35,794 bases of DNA, from positions 1-35,794 of the forward strand of contig NZ_AFJI01000010.1 of assembly GCF_000264785.1 (NCBI RefSeq), written 5' to 3'. Below are positions 10,451-17,892 of the stretch, one piece after another. Position 1 is the stretch's first letter; each line of letters begins with the position of its first letter. The position numbers were made by a program, and so were the translations under genes. Origin of the DNA: Edwardsiella ictaluri ATCC 33202 (lineage in GTDB: Bacteria > Pseudomonadota > Gammaproteobacteria > Enterobacterales > Enterobacteriaceae). Under the pieces are notes generated by a model that saw only the letters and a program-made list of their open reading frames with translations, was not told the DNA's origin and searched no databases.

Positions 10451-10485
10451 AAAAACGGGCGGCACGCCTTGAGCGCGCCGCCCGC
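10451..10485 (-). terminator. Intrinsic terminator, minus strand
   Basis: CGGGCGGC (10456-10463) pairs with GCCGCCCG (10477-10484). Read on the minus strand the stem is followed by five T (10455-10451). It therefore terminates the 61-codon gene that ends at 10504, and it also lies directly behind cusA, where the plus-strand tail is poor in T. Confidence 0.75.
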
Positions 10486-10503
10486 TTGGCGTATCCATTC
10501 CCC

Positions 10504-10689
10504 TCAGCGCACGGCGCATATCCCCCACAGATCCCTGTGGTAGAACCGATCCTGCCAGCGTTGAATATCGCGGACGCGGAATGCACCCGCGCAGGCGGTA
10601 AGATAGTCGTTGAAGATGCGGCAGAGACGAGTGGCGTCATTCTCCTCCCGCTGGGGCCAGGCCGCGGGGAAGCGCGGTTGCCAGTCCAT
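10504..10689 (-). CDS. Unknown small protein, 61 aa
   Basis: I do not recognise this protein. It has 61 residues, no signal peptide or membrane segment, many aromatic and basic residues (five Trp, six Phe/Tyr and ten Arg; no Lys, in keeping with the high-GC context) and two Cys. The gene is supported by a good ribosome site on the minus strand (AGGAG, 8 nt before ATG at 10689) and by an intrinsic terminator with a T5 tail just after its stop. It is convergent with cusA and about 340 bp from the next gene, so it looks monocistronic. Alternatives are a decayed fragment or chance; the paired translation and termination signals make a real gene more likely. Confidence 0.6.
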   Translation of the reverse strand: MDWQPRFPAAWPQREENDATRLCRIFNDYLTACAGAFRVRDIQRWQDRFYHRDLWGICAVR

Positions 10690-11030
10690 CAGCTATGCTC
10701 CTAGTCGGCTCCGGGATTATGCCATTCCGCCACACGAACCGCGTTTCGCTGGCGTTGGCGATATGGCACCGCGACGGCAGCTGTCACGCCGGTACTCTCC
10801 ACGTACGATGAACTCATTGTGTCAATCTGATGGACGGTCACCATAAGAGTATTCAGGGTATCGACGGCTGCAGCGGGCGAATGGCTGCGGCAAGATGTGC
10901 TTTGCTGCTTAAAACGCAAACCGGGTCAGATTCTGTTCAGCATAGAACGGGAGTGGTTGGAAAATGGACTCAAGGGAGGGAGGAGCCATCACCAGACGCA
11001 CCGGGAGACTCCAGTGCGTCTGAGTGGAAA
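10690..11030. other. Gene-free interval between the 61-aa gene and punC
   Basis: About 340 bp with no convincing gene. It should hold the promoter of the 61-codon gene at its left end and the punC 3' stem-loop at 10993-11022 at its right end. Short open frames here have no ribosome site. Confidence 0.5.
10993..11022 (-). repeat. Stem-loop just downstream of punC
   Basis: CAGACGCAC and GTGCGTCTG form a perfect 9-bp stem. On the minus (punC mRNA) strand it extends to 12 bp with one G-U pair and a 6-nt loop. It begins 8 nt after the punC stop. There is no T-run, so it may be a 3'-end stabiliser or a Rho-linked structure and not a classic terminator. Confidence 0.6.
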
Positions 11031-12245
11031 TCAGCGGCGGGAGAGAGCGTGCTGACCGCGTTGCTGTTCGCGGCGTTTTTCCAGGATTGTTGTGACGCTG
11101 TCACTTTTGAGCCAATACCCCAGCATAACCAGCGGAATGGTGCCGGCCATGATGGCGGAGGTCGCCAGCAGCGGTATGTGGATCAGTGCCGACACCAGTA
11201 GGCTGGCCAGGAAGCAGACGCCAAGCTGCAGCGTATTCTGCAGTGCCGCCGCCTTGCCGCTGTTGTTCGGGAAGGGCGTCAGAGCGCTGGCGACCACGAT
11301 GGGATAGATGGCACCGTTCATCATCGCCATGACGCAGAACGGTATCAGCAGCGCCAGCAGACCGGGCTGGTAGCTGAGGGCCATCACCAGCATCGCCAGC
11401 ATACTCAGTGAGTAGATGACCAGCAGCCACGGCAGCAGCAGGGTGCCGCCGATGCGACTCAGCAGCGCCCGGCAGCCATAGCCGCCCAGCAGGAAGGCGA
11501 TGGTCTGCGGCACATAGCTCAGGCCGATATCGTTCGGGCTATATCCCATCTCGCCCAGAATGAAGGGCGAACCGGTCAGCCAGGCGAAGAAACCGGCGGA
11601 GCAGGCGGCGTAGATCAGTACGTTGCCGCTAAAGATGTTGGAACGCATCAGACGCAGAAAGCCGATGCTCGGTGTCTGACGGTTCGCCATTGCCCGGTGC
11701 TCCTGCAGACGCAGGGTCGGGATCATCAGCAGCAGGGTGATGGCGAACAGCACGGCGAAGATGGCCTGCCATTCAAAATGGTTGAGCAGCCAGGCACCGA
11801 GCAGCGGTGCCAGCGCCGGCGAGAGGGCGACCAATGGCATGACCGTGGCGAAGACGCGGTTGGCGACCCCTTTGCTGTAGCGATCGATAACCAAAGCCTG
11901 CCAGGTGACGGCCGCAGAGCAGACCCCGACGGCCTGAACGAAGCGCAGGATCAGCAGTTGGGTGGTATTGTCGACCCACAGCATACCCAGGCAGGCCAGG
12001 GCGAACATGCCCAGTCCCAACAGCAGAACCGGCTTACGTCCGATGCGATCGGAGAGTGGCCCCCACAGCAGCTGTGCAAAGGCAAAGCCGGCCAGGAAGA
12101 TGCTCAGGCTGGCGCTGATGGCGCCAGCGGAGGCACCCAGATCATGGCGCATGGCGCCAAAGGCGGGCAGATACATATCGGTGGCCAGGTATCCCAGCAT
12201 ACTGAGGCCAGCCAGATAGATTATGAAACCTGATTTACTTCTCAT
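11031..12245 (-). CDS. punC: Purine/purine-nucleoside exporter PunC (MFS, YdhC)
   Basis: Major facilitator superfamily transporter of the Bcr/CflA drug-resistance group with 12 predicted TM segments, 404 aa (E. coli 403). Conserved stretches include [30 protein letters not shown] (MFS motif A, loop 2-3), [32 protein letters not shown] and [19 protein letters not shown]. coli PunC moves purines and nucleosides and is activated by PunR. It is divergent from punR across a 138-bp region with three palindromes. ATG at 12245 has only a weak ribosome site (GAG at spacing 9), as can happen for membrane proteins. Confidence 0.92.
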   Translation of the reverse strand: MRSKSGFIIYLAGLSMLGYLATDMYLPAFGAMRHDLGASAGAISASLSIFLAGFAFAQLLWGPLSDRIGRKPVLLLGLGMFALACLGMLWVDNTTQLLILRFVQAVGVCSAAVTWQALVIDRYSKGVANRVFATVMPLVALSPALAPLLGAWLLNHFEWQAIFAVLFAITLLLMIPTLRLQEHRAMANRQTPSIGFLRLMRSNIFSGNVLIYAACSAGFFAWLTGSPFILGEMGYSPNDIGLSYVPQTIAFLLGGYGCRALLSRIGGTLLLPWLLVIYSLSMLAMLVMALSYQPGLLALLIPFCVMAMMNGAIYPIVVASALTPFPNNSGKAAALQNTLQLGVCFLASLLVSALIHIPLLATSAIMAGTIPLVMLGYWLKSDSVTTILEKRREQQRGQHALSRR

Positions 12246-12303
12246 TATTTTGACTCGTTATAAATATGTTGCAGATAAAGAATGTGACGGGGAGAGTTTA
12301 TGA

Positions 12304-12343
12304 GCTGACGTCAGCGTTGTGAAACGCTATTATTTGGCATAAT
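12304..12343. promoter_or_regulatory. Palindrome cluster between punR and punC (likely PunR operator)
   Basis: Three adjacent symmetric elements: GCTGACGTCAGC (12304-12315, perfect 12-bp palindrome), AGCGTT-GTGA-AACGCT (12313-12328) and ATTAT-TTGGC-ATAAT (12329-12343). The last has the TTAT-N5-ATAA shape of a LysR-type T-N11-A box. Position in the divergent intergenic region makes a PunR site likely. Which palindrome is bound is not known. Confidence 0.55.
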
Positions 12344-12383
12344 GGATGAAATTTTTTGAAAGCAAGGTGTCGAGGGGCTGAGT

Positions 12384-13298
12384 ATGTGGTCAGAATATTC
12401 GCTGGAGGTAGTGGATGCGGTTGCGCGCACCGGGAGCTTCAGCGCCGCGGCGCAGGAGCTGCACAGGGTGCCCTCTGCCGTCAGCTATACCGTACGTCAG
12501 CTGGAGAGCTGGCTGGCGGTACCGCTGTTTGAACGGCGTCACCGTGACGTGGAATTGACCGAGGCCGGGGCGCTTTTTGTCGATGAGGCCCGCAGTATTA
12601 TCAAAAAAATGCATGCCACCCGGCGTCAGTGCCAACAGGTGGCTAACGGCTGGCGCGGACAGTTCCATGTTGCGGTCGATCGCATCGTCCGTCCACAGCG
12701 CTGCCAGCAGCTGGTGGTGGATTTTTACCGTCACTTTCCCGATATGGAGCTGATGATCCACAGCGAGGTCTTTAACGGCGTGTGGGATGCGCTGATCGAT
12801 GGACGGGTCGAGGTGGCGATCGGCGCGACGCGAGCGGTGCCCGCCGGTGGGCGCTATGCATTCCGCGATATGGGGTTTTTGCACTGGCGCTGTGTGGTCA
12901 GCCCCGACCACCCGCTGGCTGCGTTCGACGGCGAGCTAGACGACGATCGCCTGCGGCCATTTCCGGCACTGAGCATCGAAGATACCTCGCGGACGCTACC
13001 CAAACGGGATACCTGGCTGCTCGATAACCAGCGGCGTCTGGTGGCGCCGGACTGGCCGTGCGCCATCGACTGTCTGGAGGCCGGGCTGTGCGTCGGCCTG
13101 ATGCCGGCCCATGCCGCCGAACCGCTGATCGCCGCCGGGCGTCTGTATGCACTGCGTCTGTGTCAGTCGTTTCCTGACAGTGCCTGCTGCGTGACCTGGC
13201 AGGATCACAGCTGCTCACCGGCCCTTGAGTGGCTGCTGGCCTATCTGGGCGATACCCGTACCATGAATCAGGAGTGGCTTATGCCGCAGCCAGTGTGA
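12384..13298 (+). CDS. punR: LysR-type regulator PunR (YdhB)
   Basis: LysR-family regulator, 304 aa (E. coli 310). The N-terminal winged helix (MWSEYSLEVVDAVARTGSFS through RRHRDVELTEAG) is almost identical to E. coli PunR, and the effector-binding domain keeps NGVWDALIDGRVEVAIGATRA and EDTSRTLPKRDTWLLDNQ. In E. coli it activates punC in response to purine nucleosides. ATG at 12384 has GAGGGG about 6 nt upstream. It diverges from punC. Its 3' end overlaps the 3' end of the opposing ABC ATPase gene by 20 bp. Confidence 0.94.
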   Translation: MWSEYSLEVVDAVARTGSFSAAAQELHRVPSAVSYTVRQLESWLAVPLFERRHRDVELTEAGALFVDEARSIIKKMHATRRQCQQVANGWRGQFHVAVDRIVRPQRCQQLVVDFYRHFPDMELMIHSEVFNGVWDALIDGRVEVAIGATRAVPAGGRYAFRDMGFLHWRCVVSPDHPLAAFDGELDDDRLRPFPALSIEDTSRTLPKRDTWLLDNQRRLVAPDWPCAIDCLEAGLCVGLMPAHAAEPLIAAGRLYALRLCQSFPDSACCVTWQDHSCSPALEWLLAYLGDTRTMNQEWLMPQPV

Positions 13299-13902
13299 CG
13301 ATCCGCCCACCGGGCGGAGCATCGGCGCGATCGTGGGTGACCAGGATCGCGGGAATGGCGCGTTCGGCGATCTGCTGATAGACCCAGTGGCGAAAACGGC
13401 GGCGCAACGGGGCGTCCAGCCGGGAGAAGGGCTCATCGAGCAACAGGGCCGCCGGTGCGGCAAGAAGGGTACGCAGTACACTGATGCGTGCGCGCTGCCC
13501 CCCGGAGAGTGTGGCCGGATAAGCCGCAGCCATCTCTTTCATATCCGCCTGGCGTAGTGCCTGGGCGACGGCATCCGGCGCGGCCTGTGGGGAGAGGGCG
13601 AAACGGAGATTCTGCCCGACGGTAAGGTGGGGGAAGAGTAGGTCATCCTGGAACAACAGCCCGACTCCCCGGCGCCAGGGCGGTGTACGTGTGAGCTCGT
13701 TCCGATCCAGCCATACACGACCCTCGGCGCGTAGCGGGAGGGGAAGCTGGCCCGCGATCCCGGCTAATAGCGTCGATTTACCGCAGCCGCTCGGCCCCAT
13801 CAGAGTGAGGACCTCTCCGGGTGACACCGTTATGGAGAGAGGAGGGAGAAGCGGTTTGTGTGACAATGTCACGTAGAAGTTTTCGAGTTTAAGGGTGGTC
13901 AT
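13279..13902 (-). CDS. ynjD: ABC importer ATPase, YnjD type
   Basis: ABC ATPase, 207 aa (E. coli YnjD 217). Walker A GPSGCGKST (36-44), Q loop Gln85 (LLFQDDLLF), signature LSGGQRAR (132-139), Walker B LLLDEP (153-158), D loop SRLD and switch His190 are all present, so it should be active. It resembles YnjD and ThiQ; the PATLSGGQRAR and DEPFSRLD blocks plus the partner permease favour YnjD. ATG at 13902 is taken because it lies 14 bp inside the permease gene end; the frame is open upstream but would run deep into the permease. Third gene of a purR-ynjC-ynjD run. Substrate unknown. Confidence 0.85.
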   Translation of the reverse strand: MTTLKLENFYVTLSHKPLLPPLSITVSPGEVLTLMGPSGCGKSTLLAGIAGQLPLPLRAEGRVWLDRNELTRTPPWRRGVGLLFQDDLLFPHLTVGQNLRFALSPQAAPDAVAQALRQADMKEMAAAYPATLSGGQRARISVLRTLLAAPAALLLDEPFSRLDAPLRRRFRHWVYQQIAERAIPAILVTHDRADAPPGGRIVTLAAA

Positions 13903-15511
13903 AACGGGAAGATCCTCGACCGCTCCGCAGTGGTAGCCACAGCGCCAGCAGGAAGGCCGGCAGCGGCAGCAGGGTTTGCCATAGGGCGCCGATGGCGGCC
14001 AGGCGACGATCGATACCACTGGCATAGGCGACGGTTTCCGTGGCCAGGGTCGGCAGCCGCCCGGCGCCCAATCCCAGGGTCGGCAGATACATGCCGACGC
14101 TGACTGCGACGCCAAAGGCTATCGCCAGCAGGAGTGCCGGTAGCATCTGCGGCAGCTTAATCCGGTAAAAGGCCTGCCAGGGCGTCTTACCCAACGCCAG
14201 CGCCACCCGGGTCTGACGCGTATCGAAACGCAGCCAGGCGCCGGACAGCGTCAGCAGGTAGTAGGGGGTGATGAACAACAGCTGGCCATAGATAACCAGC
14301 GGGTAGCTGCCCAGCAGCTGGCTGCGGGCGGCGAAATACTGTAGACCGAAGATCAGTCCCATCTGTGGCAGCAGCAGTGGCATCAGCAGCCAGGCGCCGG
14401 GTACCCGCCGTCTCAGGGTATACCACTCCAGCGTGCCGAGCGCCAGGATCAGCGCCAGCAGGTTGACGGCCAGCGCGATGCACAGGGTATGCCACAGCGG
14501 GGCGCTCCAGTCACTGACGCTGTACAGCCAGCTGTCATAGCGCCACTGTTGCGGCCAGCGTTGCGCAAAGGGCCAGCGCTGGGCCAGCGAAACCAGCGCC
14601 AGCATCAGGTAGGCCGCGGCGGCCAGCGCCAGCGCCAGGGGCCAAAAGGCGGTGCAGGCTGCCAGCCCGCCGTGGGCGATGCGCCACCGTGGAGGACGGC
14701 GGGCAACGGCGACCCACAGGCGTTCGATACCGTACCAGAGCAGCAGCGCCAGTGCGTTTAACAGCATCAGCAGCAGCGCCCCGAGGGCCGCCAGCGCCGT
14801 CTGCCCACCATCGGCAATCCACTGCCATAGCAGCTGTGCAAACAGCAGTGGCCGCTGTGGGCCGAGCAGCTGCGCCAGATCCAGCGCCGACAGGGCAAAG
14901 GCCAGGACGCAGAACATGGGCAGGCGTAGCCCCGGCAGCAACTGCGGTACCATGATGCGCCACCAGCCCTGCATCGGGGAATAGCCCAGCGCGGCGCTGA
15001 TGCGCAGCTGCTGCTGCGCCGCGCAGCGGGTGGCCAGATTCAGGGTAAGCAAATAGAAAAAGGGGGTCTCTTTTAACAGCAGCAGCAGCGAGAGGCTCAG
15101 GCCGTAGGGGTCGTTGGGGAGCGGCAGGTCCGGCGGTTGTTGCCACTCAAACAGCGGTGCCATCAGGCGCCACAGCAGGCCGGTTGGCGCCAGCAGCATC
15201 AGCAGACCGGTGGCCAGGGCAATGTGGGGCGCCGCCAGCAGCAGCGCCGGCACCAGCATGCGCTGACGTTGCTGCTGTAGGGTGAGTCCGGCCAGCGCCA
15301 GTGCCAGCAGCAGGGCACCGCCGGAGGCACCCAGCGCTATCCACAGCGACAGGCTCAGGCTGCGCTCCAGGGCGGGCCACTGCAGCAGCTGTTGCAGCGC
15401 CTGCCCCGCATCCTGTTCGCTCAGCGGTAATAGGGTCGCCGGAACCATCGCCGCCAGCGGCAGCATGCCGGACAGCAGCACCAGCGCGGGAAACAGCGCC
15501 AGTCGTGACAC
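13889..15511 (-). CDS. ynjC: ABC importer permease, YnjC type (fused double permease)
   Basis: Very hydrophobic 540-aa protein (E. coli YnjC about 511) with two permease halves, as in YnjC/ThiP. Each half carries an EAA-like cytoplasmic loop that docks the ATPase: about residues 173-197 (ALGYSPMQGWWRIMVPQ) and 437-461 (ALALGKTPWQAFYRIKLPQ). The C-terminal stretch YLPTLGLGAGRLPTLATE is typical of YnjC. Start is a GTG at 15511, only 2 bp after the purR stop and without a clear ribosome site, so translation is probably coupled to purR. No substrate-binding protein gene (ynjB) is nearby. Function inferred only as import by family. Confidence 0.83.
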   Translation of the reverse strand: MSRLALFPALVLLSGMLPLAAMVPATLLPLSEQDAGQALQQLLQWPALERSLSLSLWIALGASGGALLLALALAGLTLQQQRQRMLVPALLLAAPHIALATGLLMLLAPTGLLWRLMAPLFEWQQPPDLPLPNDPYGLSLSLLLLLKETPFFYLLTLNLATRCAAQQQLRISAALGYSPMQGWWRIMVPQLLPGLRLPMFCVLAFALSALDLAQLLGPQRPLLFAQLLWQWIADGGQTALAALGALLLMLLNALALLLWYGIERLWVAVARRPPRWRIAHGGLAACTAFWPLALALAAAAYLMLALVSLAQRWPFAQRWPQQWRYDSWLYSVSDWSAPLWHTLCIALAVNLLALILALGTLEWYTLRRRVPGAWLLMPLLLPQMGLIFGLQYFAARSQLLGSYPLVIYGQLLFITPYYLLTLSGAWLRFDTRQTRVALALGKTPWQAFYRIKLPQMLPALLLAIAFGVAVSVGMYLPTLGLGAGRLPTLATETVAYASGIDRRLAAIGALWQTLLPLPAFLLALWLPLRSGRGSSRYDHP

Positions 15512-15513
15512 GC

Positions 15514-16539
15514 TTAGCGGCGGTAGTCGATGAACGGCCCGTCGGCCACGGAGCGGCGCTCAACCAGCTTAGGGTGAACTTCGATGGTTTGGGCGTCTTC
15601 GCGCTTACTGGTGATACGGTCGAGCAGCATGTCGAACGCCATGGCGCCAAGGCGCTCCTTGGGCTGATGGATGGTGGTCAGCGCCGGGGTAAAGTAGCGG
15701 GCATTGCGCACGTTATCGTAACCGATGACGGAGATATCCTGCGGTACGCGCAGCCCCATCTCATCCGCTGCGCAAATGGCGCCCATCGCCATAATATCAC
15801 CGCCGACAAACACCGCCGTTGGGCGCTGTTTCTGCGACAGAATATTTTGCATTGCCGTATAGCCAGACTCCGGCTCGAAGTCGCCTTCGACCAACCATGA
15901 CTCCAGCGGCGTGATGCTGGCCTCCTGCAGCGCCTTGAGGAAACCGCGCAGGCGACCGCCGCCGGTGTTACGCGATACCGGGCCGGTGATGGCGCCAATG
16001 TCACGGTGCCCGCGCTCGATCAGATAGCGGCCGGCCAGATAGCCCCCCTCGAAGGCGTTGTCCTGGATCGCATCGGTAAAGTCGCTGCGGCGGGTTCCCC
16101 AGTCCATGACCACCATCGGGATGTGGCGGTAGTCCTCCAGGCTCTCCAACAGGTTTTCCGGATACTCTGAGCACATCACCAGCAGGCCGTCGACACGCTT
16201 TTGTGCCAGCATGGCCAGATAGGCTTTCTGTTTCTCCAGATTATTGTGGGAGTTACACAGGATCAGGGTATAGCCATGGCCGTAGCAGCTATTTTCTACC
16301 GATTCGATGACCTCGGCAAAGTATGGTGCCTCGCTGGAGGTCGCCAGCAGGCCGATAGATTTAGTGTGGTTGACCTTCAGGCTGCGGGCAACGGCGCTGG
16401 GGGAGTAGTGTAGTTCTTTAATGGCCTCCCAGACGGCGGCTTTGGTCTCGTCAGCGACAAAGCGGGTTTTATTGATGACGTGAGACACCGTGGTGGTCGA
16501 TACGCCTGCGCGCTTTGCCACATCTTTAATCGTTGCCAT
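15514..16539 (-). CDS. purR: Purine repressor PurR
   Basis: LacI-family repressor, 341 aa, exactly the E. coli length. The helix-turn-helix and hinge ([20 protein letters not shown], then [14 protein letters not shown]) are essentially those of E. coli PurR. The C-terminal domain binds hypoxanthine/guanine as corepressor. It represses purine biosynthesis genes and itself. A near-consensus PurR operator lies at 16581-16596, upstream of the start. In contrast to E. coli, where punR is next, two ABC transporter genes follow it 2 bp downstream on the same strand. Confidence 0.97.
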   Translation of the reverse strand: MATIKDVAKRAGVSTTTVSHVINKTRFVADETKAAVWEAIKELHYSPSAVARSLKVNHTKSIGLLATSSEAPYFAEVIESVENSCYGHGYTLILCNSHNNLEKQKAYLAMLAQKRVDGLLVMCSEYPENLLESLEDYRHIPMVVMDWGTRRSDFTDAIQDNAFEGGYLAGRYLIERGHRDIGAITGPVSRNTGGGRLRGFLKALQEASITPLESWLVEGDFEPESGYTAMQNILSQKQRPTAVFVGGDIMAMGAICAADEMGLRVPQDISVIGYDNVRNARYFTPALTTIHQPKERLGAMAFDMLLDRITSKREDAQTIEVHPKLVERRSVADGPFIDYRR

Positions 16540-16892
16540 GAAACAAATGACTCCTGGGCGTACGCGCTGCGTCGCCGTTTTGTTAATCGTTTGCCTGCGT
16601 GCATCGGAAAATGCGCCTGACAGCGCAGCTCGGCGCCGACGCGTTTGCGCAATAGGATGACGCTTGCCATTTCTTGTTTAGAATTATAGCGTCGGCACGC
16701 GGCAGTAAACCGTAAATTCTGTCTGATCTCAGGCAAAAGGGGAAGCACTAATTGGCGATTTGCGCAGGATGTAATCCTAAGATTTTCTGCGTGTTTTAAG
16801 TTGTGATTTATGTGAAAATGATTTAACACGGGTTTTGTGCGAATTATTAAGTCAGTAAAAATTGATGCAGAACTAAAACATGAGGTGCCAGG
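16540..16892. promoter_or_regulatory. Divergent purR/ynhF control region
   Basis: About 350 bp without genes. It contains the purR operator at 16581-16596 near the left end and an AT-rich right part (16780-16890) that should carry the ynhF promoter. No further structure was recognised. Confidence 0.5.
16581..16596 (-). promoter_or_regulatory. PurR operator in front of purR
   Basis: Read on the minus strand: AGGCAAACGATTAACA. It matches the PurR consensus ANGCAANCGNTTNCNT at all but two of the defined positions. It lies 42-57 bp upstream of the purR ATG, the expected place for autoregulation. Confidence 0.7.
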
Positions 16893-16982
16893 ATGGAAAA
16901 CGATCTGAAATATTCTTTGGTAACAACGGTGGTGGCGTTGGCGCTGATCGTCGTAGCTAGCCTGATCGCGGTGCTGCACTAA
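16893..16982 (+). CDS. ynhF: Small inner-membrane protein YnhF
   Basis: A 29-aa protein: an N-terminal MENDLKYSLVTT segment and a single hydrophobic helix (about residues 8-27). It aligns without gaps to E. coli YnhF (29 aa; shared DLK-SLVTT and a C-terminal A-LH) and lies in the same place, between purR and sodB. ATG at 16893 has GAGGTG 5 nt upstream, and a strong terminator begins 19 bp after the stop. The E. coli protein is a verified stress-linked membrane peptide of unknown function. Confidence 0.88.
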   Translation: MENDLKYSLVTTVVALALIVVASLIAVLH

Positions 16983-17001
16983 GTCAGTCGGCGGGGTAAT
17001 A

Positions 17002-17028
17002 AGAAAGGCGCTCGGTGAGCGCCTTTCT
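17002..17028. terminator. Bidirectional terminator between ynhF and sodB
   Basis: Perfect 12-bp inverted repeat AGAAAGGCGCTC and GAGCGCCTTTCT with a GGT loop. It sits between the convergent 3' ends of ynhF (plus) and sodB (minus) and can serve both. Confidence 0.85.
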
Positions 17029-17047
17029 GGTCTCTCTGGCCGATCAA

Positions 17048-17626
17048 TTACGCCAGATTTTTGGCGACAAACTCCCAGTTAACCAGCGTCCAGAAGTTTT
17101 CCAGGTACACCGGGCGTGCGTTACGGTAGTCGATGTAGTAGGCGTGCTCCCACACATCAACGGTCAGCAGCGGCTTGTCGTCGCCGGTCAGCGGGGTCGC
17201 AGCGTTAGCGGTGTTGACGATGGCCAGGGTGCCATCTGCCTTTTTCACCAGCCAGGTCCAGCCGGAGCCGAAGTTACCCACGGCAGACTTGGTCAGCGCA
17301 TCTTTGAACGCGGCAAATGAGCCGAAAGCAGTGCTGATGGCGTCAGCCAGGGCACCGGACGGTTCGCCGCCGCCGTTTGGAGAGAGGCAGTGCCAGTAGA
17401 AGGTGTGGTTCCACACCTGAGCCGCGTTGTTAAAAATACCGCCGGAGGAGCCCTTCACGATCTCTTCCAGAGATTTTCCTTCGAACTCAGTGCCTTTGAT
17501 CAGATTATTCAGGTTGACCACATAGGCGTTGTGGTGCTTACCGTAGTGATATTCCAGCGTTTCGGCGGAAATATGTGGCTCCAGCGCATTCATAGCGTAC
17601 GGTAATTCAGGTAATTCAAATGACAT
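17048..17626 (-). CDS. sodB: Iron superoxide dismutase SodB
   Basis: Cytoplasmic Fe-superoxide dismutase, 192 aa (E. coli 193). The iron ligands are present at E. coli positions: His27 (EYHYGKHH), His74 (VWNHTFYW), Asp157 and His161 (VDVWEHAYY). ATG at 17626 gives [11 protein letters not shown] and has AAGGAG 6 nt upstream; an in-frame ATG 15 bp earlier is not needed. The ribosome site/start region GAGCTATGTC would pair with the RyhB segment GACAUUGCUC with one mismatch, suggesting iron control through RyhB as in E. coli (inference). It ends at a shared terminator with ynhF. Confidence 0.97.
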   Translation of the reverse strand: MSFELPELPYAMNALEPHISAETLEYHYGKHHNAYVVNLNNLIKGTEFEGKSLEEIVKGSSGGIFNNAAQVWNHTFYWHCLSPNGGGEPSGALADAISTAFGSFAAFKDALTKSAVGNFGSGWTWLVKKADGTLAIVNTANAATPLTGDDKPLLTVDVWEHAYYIDYRNARPVYLENFWTLVNWEFVAKNLA

Positions 17627-17845
17627 AGCTCTCTCCTTCATGCTTCTATGGCAAGGCGGTTAACCCGTAAACAACGTACGTAAGACGTCGCCGCCGGTTA
17701 GATAAAAATGAAAAAATCTTGTTGTCCGCTTGTTATGTTTTGTGATTCTAGCAAGTTTTGAGGTGAAAGACAGGGAGAGATGTATTTTAGCTGACTGAGT
17801 GGCGAAATTTACAGCAGAAGTGCAGAGGTAAGCGGGCGTTGAAGC

Positions 17846-17870
17846 GGGGCGGTCACGGGGTGACCGCCCC
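17846..17870 (-). terminator. Stem-loop terminator after mepH
   Basis: GGGGCGGTCAC and GTGACCGCCCC form a perfect 11-bp stem with a 3-nt loop, 23 bp beyond the mepH stop. The T tail on the minus strand is weak. Confidence 0.65.
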
Positions 17871-17892
17871 GGGAAATGTGTCGAGTGAGGCG

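Noticed and set aside
10914-10929. ACGCAAACCGGG... as a PurR site near punC
   Set aside because: Only the left half matches; the central CG is displaced and the right half does not fit.
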